DNA of 12,777 bases from an uncultured Thermomicrobiales bacterium. GTDB lineage: Bacteria > Chloroflexota > Chloroflexia > Thermomicrobiales > UBA6265. The stretch is from the NCBI GenBank assembly GCA_902806395.1, contig CADCWH010000242.1, forward strand, positions 1-12,777, read 5' to 3'. The notes below the pieces were generated by a model that saw only the letters and a program-made list of their open reading frames with translations, did no database searches and was not told where the DNA came from. Both the position numbers and the translations under genes were made by a program. Within the stretch, counting starts at the first letter, position 1. The number at the start of each line of letters is the position of its first letter. Below are positions 6,772 to 12,110 of the stretch, one piece after another.

Positions 6772-7302
6772 GTGATCCAACGTTCCTGGGAACAGCCGCG
6801 CCGGTCCCGACGCCGGGATCGGGCGATCAGCTTGTTCTTCGCACTGCTGGCCGGCGTGCTGCTGAGCGCCGCCGTCCTCGTCTATTTTCAGCAGCGTGAC
6901 GACACCGTCGAGACAGTGCCGCCGACCGCCGTGGCGGGCGAGAATACCCTCATTGACGTGGTCGGCGCCCTCCAGGCGGAGGGGTACGAGGTGGTGGCTC
7001 GCCCCACGTCGGCCCGGATCGAGGGGATCCAGGAACCGGGCCAGGCCCTGGTGGTCGACGAGGTGCCGGTCTGGGTGTTCATCTATCTCGGTCAGAGCCA
7101 GTCCGGCGGCGTCGACCGTCGTGCCACCGTGACATCTGGCCTCGACCAGTCGTCGCTGTCGTTGACCTCCCCATCCGGTCAGCCCATCGCCTCCGACGGC
7201 CTGACCACCGTCTCGCACAGCAACGTCTTCGTCGTCATCTCTGGCGAGGCCTCCGATGAGCAGGCCGAGGGGATCGAGCGCGGGTTGCTGCGACTTGCCT
7301 AA
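6772..7302 (+). CDS. Membrane-anchored protein of unknown function
   Basis: This 176-aa protein has a basic N-terminus (RRSRRRDR, residues 10-17) followed by one membrane helix (about 18-39, ISLFFALLAGVLLSAAVLVYF region) and then an outside domain of about 135 residues. The positive-inside rule places the domain outside the cell. The domain has a helix-strand pattern (LIDVVGALQAEGYEVV, then VPVWVFIYL, then NVFVVISGE), recalling small extracytoplasmic proteins common in Chloroflexota, but I do not recognise a named family. The GTG at 6772 is preferred for the GGGGAAG before it; an in-frame GTG at 6733 adds 13 residues. A thioredoxin-like gene begins about 70 bp after its stop, or overlaps its end if the earlier start is used, so the two are probably co-transcribed. 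No Cys is present, so it is not a direct thiol substrate. Confidence 0.6.
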   Translation: MIQRSWEQPRRSRRRDRAISLFFALLAGVLLSAAVLVYFQQRDDTVETVPPTAVAGENTLIDVVGALQAEGYEVVARPTSARIEGIQEPGQALVVDEVPVWVFIYLGQSQSGGVDRRATVTSGLDQSSLSLTSPSGQPIASDGLTTVSHSNVFVVISGEASDEQAEGIERGLLRLA

Positions 7303-7372
7303 TCCCCGCCATCCCGGTCCGACCAGTGAGTCCGTCGGCGGCGGGACCGATGGGTCGGCGCGTTCTGGACCG

Positions 7373-7993
7373 ATGCCTCCGGGACCCACCGACGCGACCG
7401 ACCCAGAGCACGGCCGGGTCGGGTACGGGAGCAGGGCCGCCTGGACGCCGCTGCTGCTGGGGCTCTTGGTCGTGGTCGCTTTGCTAGCGATCGCCATCTA
7501 CGACGGCCGCCGGGATGGGCCCGCCCCGGCCCCGGGCCTGCTGGCGACGTCGACGCCCGCCCCCGACCTGACGCTGACCACGCTCGACGGAGCCACGATC
7601 CGCCTGGCCGATCTGCGGGGCGGCGTCGTGGTCCTCAACCTCTGGGCATCCTGGTGCGCCCCCTGCCGGGATGAGGCACCGGTCCTCGAGGCCATCGCCC
7701 GGGAGGGCGCGGTGGGAGGTCGCCGGGTGACCGTGATCGGCCTAGACCAGAAGGTCGATGACCGAGAGGACGCGCGTGCCTTCGTCGCCGACCTCGGCCT
7801 GACCTATCCCATCGTGATCGACGACGGCGGACCCGCTGGCCCGTTCGGCCCGGCCCAGATCGCGCTGGGCTTGCCGGATCTCTACCCGGCGACGCTGTTC
7901 ATCACGGAGGCCGGCACCATCGCCGCGGTCCACACCGGCGAGTTGACCGAGGAAATCCTGCGCGCCTACCTAACCACCCTACCGATGTCGTGA
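7373..7993 (+). CDS. TlpA/ResA-like membrane-anchored thioredoxin-fold protein
   Basis: The 206-aa product (from the ATG at 7373) has one membrane helix at about 24-43, a Pro/Ala linker, then a redoxin domain: APDLTLTTLDG, LRGGVVVLNLWASWCAPC with the redox pair C95 and C98, and the cis-proline region DLYPATLFI (P172). This is the TlpA/ResA type, which transfers electrons to disulfides outside the membrane, for example in cytochrome c maturation or protein quality control. No cytochrome biogenesis genes are in the window, so its partner is unknown. An earlier in-frame ATG at 7256 has GAGG before it and would overlap the upstream gene by 47 bp, adding 39 low-complexity residues. I prefer 7373 but the start is uncertain. 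Confidence 0.82.
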   Translation: MPPGPTDATDPEHGRVGYGSRAAWTPLLLGLLVVVALLAIAIYDGRRDGPAPAPGLLATSTPAPDLTLTTLDGATIRLADLRGGVVVLNLWASWCAPCRDEAPVLEAIAREGAVGGRRVTVIGLDQKVDDREDARAFVADLGLTYPIVIDDGGPAGPFGPAQIALGLPDLYPATLFITEAGTIAAVHTGELTEEILRAYLTTLPMS

Positions 7994-8078
7994 CCCTCCG
8001 CCACGCTCGAGGTCGGTCCTGCCGCACGTCGGCCCGCGCGGGTGTCCGTACATCCCCCTCGTTGACTTCTTGGAACCC

Positions 8079-8107
8079 TTGCGCGAGGTCTCGGGGCATG
8101 CTACGGT
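8079..8107 (+). promoter_or_regulatory. Candidate promoter of the L,D-transpeptidase gene
   Basis: TTGCGC (8079-8084), a 17-base spacer and TACGGT (8102-8107) fit a sigma-70-type promoter of a GC-rich bacterium. Transcription from here would give a leader of about 265 nt. A separate TTGACT at 8062-8067 has no -10 at the right spacing. Confidence 0.4.
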
Positions 8108-8201
8108 CAGGGTACCGACTCGTGCTCGGCCGGTACGTACCCGGTATAAATGGCTCGGACGTTCGTCCCCGCACTCCCCGCGCGATCCGTCATCATGGCC
8201 T

Positions 8202-8295
8202 CACCGGTGAAACCCGGTGGCGGGCTCGTGCGTTGGGAGAGGTGACGGGGACACGATGTCCCGGTGCCCATCGGGGCCGGAACGCGGGGCCGGCC
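8202..8295 (+). promoter_or_regulatory. Three consecutive hairpins in the L,D-transpeptidase leader
   Basis: CACCGG/CCGGTG (8202-8207 with 8214-8219), GGGACA/TGTCCC (8248-8253 with 8257-8262) and GGCCGG/CCGGCC (8275-8280 with 8290-8295) can each form a stem in the leader RNA. Each is only 6 bp and such stems are common in GC-rich DNA. I do not recognise a known riboswitch. Confidence 0.25.
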
Positions 8296-8377
8296 ACGGG
8301 CGGACGAGCGACCGGAGACCGAGGACGAAGCGATTCGCACCAGACCATCCCGGGGACGGGGAGCGGGGGACAGGACC

Positions 8378-9721
8378 ATGTCGCGCCGAAGGATCACCAC
8401 ATATCGCTCGTCCGCCTCGGATCGCCGGTCGACGGGAGTCACCAGGCGATTTGGGCCCGGCGGCCTAGGGTTGGCCTGGCTGGCCGTCCTGCTCCTGATG
8501 GGCGCCGTGATGGCGCCAGCATCCGTGGCCGCCCAAGACGCGGAGGCGACCGCCCCCCCCATCGTCGCCGATGACGACACGACGGTCGAGGTGGTCGTCG
8601 ACGACCCCTCCGCCACGGTGGACACTGACCAAGACACGGCCCTCTTCCCCTCGGATTGGTCCCCGCCGCGCACGGTCTACATCCCAGAGACCGGCCACGC
8701 CATCGACGGCTGGTTCCTCGACCTCTGGCGCGAGGCGGGTGGCGCCGACGCCTACGGCTACCCGATCACCCCGGAGATCTGGCTCGACAACGGCCACGTC
8801 GTCCAGTACTACAGCTATGCGCGGTTCGAGTACTGGCCCGAGGGCGATGCCAACGGCAACTACGTCAAGGTTGCCCCAATCGGCGAAGAACTGCGTCCCC
8901 CGATGCTGCCGCGGGGGATCGGGGGCAAGCTCGACCGCCGCGACATGGAGTTGGCCCGCGCCGCCCAGGCCTGGTTGCCGCTCCCCGAGAGCAAGATCCA
9001 AGAGGACTCCGACACCTGGCGCTACGTGCCCGAGACCGGTCACAGCATCTACGACGGCTTCAAGTCGTTCTGGGAACTGACCGGCGAGCAGTGGTACCTC
9101 GGGTTCCCGGTGACTGAGGAGTACATCGTCGATGGTGTCTCCTACCAGATCTTCGAGCGCGGCGCGCTGACCTGGCAGCCTGGGACCGACATCGCGATGA
9201 TCCCGCTGGGCCGGATGCTGGCCCAACGCTATGGCCTCGACACCACTCCCCTCGGACAGGGCGACCTGCCCGCCTACAGCGAATCGCTGTTCGTGCCGCC
9301 CGCTCCCCAGACGATCGCCGACCGCGTCGCGGCCGTCGGGGCCGACCCAAATGGCGAGCGATGGCTGGAGATCGACCTGAGCGACCAGTCGATGAAGGCC
9401 TGGCAGGGCGACACCGTGATCCTGGAGACCCTGGTCAGTACCGGCAAGGACACGTTCGAGACGCCGCCGGGCAGCTACCTCGTCAACTCGAAGATCGAGG
9501 AGCAGGACATGGAGGGCGTCCTCGGTGGCGAGTACTACGACGTGCCCAAGGTGCCGGACGTGATGTACTTCACCGACCGCGGCCACGCCATCCACGGCGC
9601 CTACTGGCACGACAATTTTGGCTCCCGGATGAGCCACGGCTGCATCAACCTGCCGCTGGATGTCGCCGACTTCATCTACAAGTGGGCCAGCGTCGGTATC
9701 CGGGTCGAGATCCACGACTAA
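8378..9721 (+). CDS. Secreted L,D-transpeptidase (YkuD domain) with two N-terminal repeat modules
   Basis: The 447-aa product has a long basic N-terminus, a hydrophobic core at about 30-50 and a likely cleavage site before AQD (about residue 53). Two related modules follow at about 103-172 and 218-285. Each starts with PETGH, continues with an F/W-rich stretch (WFLDLW; FKSFWEL), then GYP or GFP, and ends in an aromatic PxG segment. This is a repeat type frequent in Chloroflexota exported proteins and reminiscent of LGFP cell-wall repeats. The YkuD domain (about 326-446) carries H406 (AIHGAYW) and SHGCINL with the nucleophile C422. Such enzymes make 3-3 peptidoglycan crosslinks or attach proteins to the wall. 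The start at 8378 (MSRRRITTY) is chosen for AGGA/GGGGGA upstream and the signal sequence. A strong hairpin lies 35 bp after the stop. Confidence 0.88.
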   Translation: MSRRRITTYRSSASDRRSTGVTRRFGPGGLGLAWLAVLLLMGAVMAPASVAAQDAEATAPPIVADDDTTVEVVVDDPSATVDTDQDTALFPSDWSPPRTVYIPETGHAIDGWFLDLWREAGGADAYGYPITPEIWLDNGHVVQYYSYARFEYWPEGDANGNYVKVAPIGEELRPPMLPRGIGGKLDRRDMELARAAQAWLPLPESKIQEDSDTWRYVPETGHSIYDGFKSFWELTGEQWYLGFPVTEEYIVDGVSYQIFERGALTWQPGTDIAMIPLGRMLAQRYGLDTTPLGQGDLPAYSESLFVPPAPQTIADRVAAVGADPNGERWLEIDLSDQSMKAWQGDTVILETLVSTGKDTFETPPGSYLVNSKIEEQDMEGVLGGEYYDVPKVPDVMYFTDRGHAIHGAYWHDNFGSRMSHGCINLPLDVADFIYKWASVGIRVEIHD

Positions 9722-9755
9722 CGGCACGCGGCCGATCAGAACCGACCCCAAGAGG

Positions 9756-9791
9756 CCGAACCGCCCGGGACGACTGTTCCGGGCGGTTCGG
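9756..9791 (+). terminator. Hairpin terminator after the L,D-transpeptidase gene
   Basis: CCGAACCGCCCGGGAC (9756-9771) pairs along all 16 positions with GTTCCGGGCGGTTCGG (9776-9791), one pair being G-T, around a GACT loop. The T-run is minimal (TGTTGG), but the length and position 35 bp after the stop support termination. Confidence 0.7.
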
Positions 9792-9801
9792 TGTTGGCGG
9801 A

Positions 9802-9817
9802 GATCACACGCGTGATC
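9802..9817. promoter_or_regulatory. Inverted repeat GATCAC-N4-GTGATC
   Basis: GATCAC (9802-9807) and GTGATC (9812-9817) form a perfect 6+6 dyad with a 4-base centre, a size typical of operators for small dimeric regulators. It lies just past the transpeptidase terminator and about 150 bp upstream of the kinase-leader promoter. No regulator can be assigned. Confidence 0.3.
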
Positions 9818-9842
9818 GAAACGTTCCAGGCTGTCGAAAGAG

Positions 9843-9892
9843 GGACGAGCTGATCCACGGAGCAATGGACCAGGTCGTCGCTCAGTTCGTCC
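9843..9892 (+). other. Long-stem structure upstream of the aspartate kinase promoter
   Basis: GGACGAGCTGA (9843-9853) pairs with TCAGTTCGTCC (9882-9892) along 11 positions with one G-T pair, enclosing a small TCCA/TGGA hairpin. The 11-mer TCGTCGCTCAG, which overlaps the right arm, is repeated at 9930-9940. It lies upstream of the predicted promoter, so it is either a separate RNA or DNA-level control sequence. Confidence 0.35.
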
Positions 9893-9963
9893 GGGCACTC
9901 GGAGAACGGTGATTCATTGCGTGGTAGCCTCGTCGCTCAGGACCCAAGTCCCGCCCGTCGCGG

Positions 9964-9992
9964 TTGCCCTCCCCCGCCGAACCGGCTATGAT
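9964..9992 (+). promoter_or_regulatory. Promoter of the aspartate kinase leader
   Basis: TTGCCC (9964-9969), a spacer of exactly 17 bases and TATGAT (9987-9992) make the best sigma-70-type promoter in the window. The -10 box is followed by six bases and then the ATG at 9999, so transcription is expected to start at or next to that A, which suggests a leaderless start of the small ORF. Confidence 0.65.
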
Positions 9993-9998
9993 GCGCCC

Positions 9999-10127
9999 AT
10001 GCGAGACGAGCGGATGTCCCTCCCAATCACGATGGTTGGCGCAGGTCGGTCGATCCCGGTGAGCCTCCCGGCCATCGGCATCGCCATTATGACTACCTGC
10101 CCTGCCGGTCGTGGGGTGGGTGGCTGA
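9999..10127 (+). CDS. Putative regulatory leader peptide (42 aa) of the aspartate kinase gene
   Basis: A 42-codon ORF starts 6 bases after the -10 box and ends 37 bases before an intrinsic terminator. The peptide begins MRDERMSLPITMVGAG. Codons 26-33 read I-G-I-A-I-M-T-T, with ATT and ACT among them, codons that are unusual next to the G/C-ending codons of the other genes. Ile, Met and Thr are all end products of the aspartate pathway started by the downstream kinase. The layout resembles the Thr/Ile-rich leader peptide of the enteric thr operon, but no homology is claimed. A later in-frame ATG at 10014 is an alternative start. The ORF is part of a longer open frame from 9909, and whether it is translated is not known. 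Confidence 0.45.
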   Translation: MRDERMSLPITMVGAGRSIPVSLPAIGIAIMTTCPAGRGVGG

Positions 10128-10164
10128 CGCGCGGATCGCGGGACCCCCACTCACACGGATCGGC

Positions 10165-10201
10165 AAGCGGAGGCGCGAGAGTGCCCCCGCTTTTGTGTTT
10201 T
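10165..10201 (+). terminator. Intrinsic terminator (candidate attenuator) in the aspartate kinase leader
   Basis: AAGCGGAGGCGC (10165-10176) pairs with GTGCCCCCGCTT (10181-10192) with one A-C mismatch and one G-T pair. A GAGA tetraloop of the stable GNRA type closes it, and TTTTGTGTTTT follows (10191-10201). It is the only hairpin in the window with a proper U-rich tail. It stands between a strong promoter and the kinase, so it would block the gene unless read through. GCCTCC at 10063-10068 can pair with GGAGGC (10169-10174) of its left arm and is a possible antiterminator strand. Confidence 0.7.
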
Positions 10202-10328
10202 CCGGACCGGCCGGGTCTGGATGTGGTGGGAACGACCGGGACGGGGATCATGGCACCCCGCCGGGCGGTGGGACGCGGCGGGGAGAACGCCCGCACGGGA
10301 CGCGACTGGACGGGCCGATGGTGGGCCA

Positions 10329-10420
10329 GGCCAGGGCGAGGCGCTCGGTGGGGAGCGCGGGGACATCGACCCGGCCAGGGTCATGCTCGACGCCGATGGC
10401 CAGGGCCGCTCCCCACCGGG
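10329..10420 (+). promoter_or_regulatory. Structured proximal leader of the aspartate kinase gene
   Basis: CGGTGGGGAGCG (10346-10357) is perfectly complementary to CGCTCCCCACCG (10407-10418), and two more pairs extend the helix to 14 bp (10344-10420). It encloses about 49 nt in which CATCG and CGATG can also pair. The octamer GGCCAGGG occurs three times, at 10329, 10373 and 10398. The helix ends 28 bp before the start codon, close to the GAGGAG ribosome binding site. It does not match a riboswitch known to me. Confidence 0.45.
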
Positions 10421-10448
10421 GGGTTGGAGCCAGGATGAGGAGACCGCC

Positions 10449-11906
10449 GTGATCATCCTGAAATTCGGCGGCACGTCGGTCGGGGACGCCGCGCGCGTGC
10501 GCGACGCCGCCGCGATCGTCGCGCTGCAACCCTCCCCCCGGGTCGTCGTGGTCTCGGCCGCATCCGGCATCACCAACGCCCTGTTGGAGGCGGCTAGGGC
10601 GACGGCCGCGGGGGATGGCGAACGAGCGGCGGCGGCCCTCGCCACGGTCCACGACCGGCACCGCAACGTGGCCGACGCCGTGCCGGACGGCGCCGAACGG
10701 GCGACGGTACGGGCCGAACTGGCGACCCTCCATGCCCGCCTCGACGAAGCCCTGTGCGAGGTGGCGGAGGCCGGGGCCCTCTCCGACCGGCTCTCGGACC
10801 GGATCGTCGCCACTGGTGAGAAGGCGATGAGCATCTGCTTCGCGGCCTACCTCCGGGCCGCCGGCGAACCCGCTGGCCACGTCTTCGCCGACCGCGTCGT
10901 CGGCACGGACGACCGGTACGGGAACGCTCGCCTCGATCGGGCCCGGACGCGGGCCCAGGCCCATGAGGTGATCCGTCCCCTGCTCGACATCGGCCAGACG
11001 GCCGTCGTCACTGGCTTCATCGGTGCCGCGCCGGACGGCAGCACGACGACCCTCGGTCGGGGCGGCTCCGACTACAGCGCCACCATCCTCGGTGCCGCCC
11101 TCGACGCCGAGGAGGTCCAGATCTGGACCGATGTGCCCGGGGTCCTCTCGGCCGACCCCCGCCAGGTCAAGGCCGCCCGCGTCGTCCCGGTGATCAGCTA
11201 CGACGAGGCCCAAGAACTGGCCCACTTCGGCGCCAAGGTGCTCCACCCCCGCACCATCCGACCAGCCGTCGCGCGGGACATCCCGGTTCGCATCCTGAGC
11301 ACCTTCGCCCCCCTTGAACCCGGCACCGTCGTCACCCGGCAGGCCGTGGGGACGCGGGTCAAGGCCATCACCGCCCTGCGCGGCCTGATCCTGTTGACGG
11401 TGGATGTGCCGGAACTGGAAGACCTGACTGGGGCGGCGGCGGTGGCCTTCGGCGTCCTCCACGCCGAGGGGGCGGAGGTCGCCTTCGCCGCGCAAGGGTC
11501 ATCGCGGCGGCGAATGACGTACCTCCTCGACGGGGTAACGGGCGGGTGCGACCGCCTCGGGGCGCGACTGGCGACGGCGCTAGACGACCACGACGGCCTC
11601 GACGCCGATGTCGAATGTATGGAAGACGTGGCCCTGGTCGCGGCGGTCGGGGCCGGAGCGGCGGGGCAGCCGGGCACCTTGGGCCGGATGCTCGATGTCC
11701 TGGGACAAGCCGGAGTCACGGTCCTGGCCGCCAGCCAGCAGACCAGCAACGTCGCGGTCGTCGCCGCCGTCTCGGCGACGGACGCCGATCGCGCGGTGGA
11801 TGTCCTGCACGCGGCCCTGATCCCCAGGACCGAGTTGCCCGCCCCTCCCCCCCGCCGCCGTACCCGCCGCGCCGATATCTTGGGTGAGTCCCTCCAAGTC
11901 GGCTGA
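10449..11906 (+). CDS. lysC: Aspartate kinase with C-terminal ACT domains
   Basis: The 485-aa enzyme phosphorylates L-aspartate with ATP to aspartyl-4-phosphate, the first step toward lysine, threonine, methionine and isoleucine. Motifs in order: KFGGTSVGD (5-13) at the phosphate-binding start, GFIGAAPDGSTTTLGRGGSDYSA (split here as GFIGAA, 189-194, and TLGRGGSDYS, 201-210), WTDVPGV (226-232) and AHFGAKVLHPRT (258-269). Residues from about 305 to 460 form two ACT-type regulatory domains (GAAAVAFGVLHAEGAEVAF; TLGRMLDVLGQAGVTVLA), so feedback inhibition by an end product is expected. A tail of about 25 residues (PAPPPRRRTRR and onward) exceeds the usual length. The GTG at 10449 is chosen because GAGGAG lies 6 bases before it and translation then begins at MIILKFGGTS. 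No homoserine dehydrogenase domain is attached. The next gene encodes the next enzyme of the pathway. Confidence 0.95.
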   Translation: MIILKFGGTSVGDAARVRDAAAIVALQPSPRVVVVSAASGITNALLEAARATAAGDGERAAAALATVHDRHRNVADAVPDGAERATVRAELATLHARLDEALCEVAEAGALSDRLSDRIVATGEKAMSICFAAYLRAAGEPAGHVFADRVVGTDDRYGNARLDRARTRAQAHEVIRPLLDIGQTAVVTGFIGAAPDGSTTTLGRGGSDYSATILGAALDAEEVQIWTDVPGVLSADPRQVKAARVVPVISYDEAQELAHFGAKVLHPRTIRPAVARDIPVRILSTFAPLEPGTVVTRQAVGTRVKAITALRGLILLTVDVPELEDLTGAAAVAFGVLHAEGAEVAFAAQGSSRRRMTYLLDGVTGGCDRLGARLATALDDHDGLDADVECMEDVALVAAVGAGAAGQPGTLGRMLDVLGQAGVTVLAASQQTSNVAVVAAVSATDADRAVDVLHAALIPRTELPAPPPRRRTRRADILGESLQVG

Positions 11907-12110
11907 ACGGAGACGGCAGTCGGCAGTCTGCACGAGTGAGAACGGGGGTGATCGAGGACCGACGAATCACGTCATGGGGACCAGGAGCGTGAACACGGCA
12001 CGCGCACCGACGATCGTCCCTGGCTTCCCGCCCCATCTCCCGTCGCATACTTCCGTCTACCGTTTCCCCTCTACCGTCACTTCGATTCCCGCCTCTGAGA
12101 GGAGATCAGC
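11907..12110. promoter_or_regulatory. Spacer between the aspartate kinase and asd genes with direct repeats
   Basis: The 204-bp gap holds a tandem heptamer CGGCAGT (11914-11927), and TCTACCGT twice at 12056-12063 and 12070-12077 (period 14). CATACT at 12046-12051 is -10-like with a poor -35. CCAGG/CCTGG around GCGTG/CACGC near 11981-12023 can fold. No clear terminator is seen, so both readthrough from the kinase and a separate promoter are possible. Confidence 0.3.

Larger units (their letters stand above)
7994..8377. other. Intergenic region and long leader before the L,D-transpeptidase gene
   Basis: This 384-bp stretch has no supported gene; an open frame that would extend the transpeptidase by 38 residues (from 8264) is Arg/Gly-rich and lacks homology features. 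It contains a promoter candidate (8079-8107), an AT-rich TATAAA at 8145-8150 without a good -35, and three hairpins at 8202-8295. Confidence 0.5.
9722..10448. other. Long control region between the L,D-transpeptidase and aspartate kinase genes
   Basis: This 727-bp region holds no ordinary gene. In order it contains the transpeptidase terminator, an inverted repeat at 9802-9817, a long-stem structure at 9843-9892 with an 11-base direct repeat, and a strong promoter (9964-9992). These are followed by a 42-codon leader ORF (9999-10127), an intrinsic terminator (10165-10201) and a structured proximal leader (10329-10420). An open frame in phase with the kinase runs back to 10221, but its Gly/Arg/Pro-rich translation has no family features. 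Confidence 0.6.

Noticed and set aside
8200..8262. c-di-GMP (GEMM) riboswitch before the L,D-transpeptidase
   Set aside because: A GGTGAAACC-like string is present, but the order of conserved segments and tetraloop receptor of GEMM RNAs are not.
8465..9898. Minus-strand open frame of 477 aa opposite the L,D-transpeptidase
   Set aside because: It lacks recognisable domains and mirrors the codon structure of the well-supported plus-strand gene.
9993..10201. Lysine riboswitch or T-box upstream of lysC
   Set aside because: I do not find the conserved lysine-riboswitch core segments or the T-box TGGNACCGCG bulge. The ORF plus terminator layout explains the region better.
10221..10448. N-terminal extension of aspartate kinase
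   Set aside because: The open frame continues upstream, but its translation is Gly/Arg/Pro-rich and lies before the canonical KFGGTS start, which has its own ribosome binding site.
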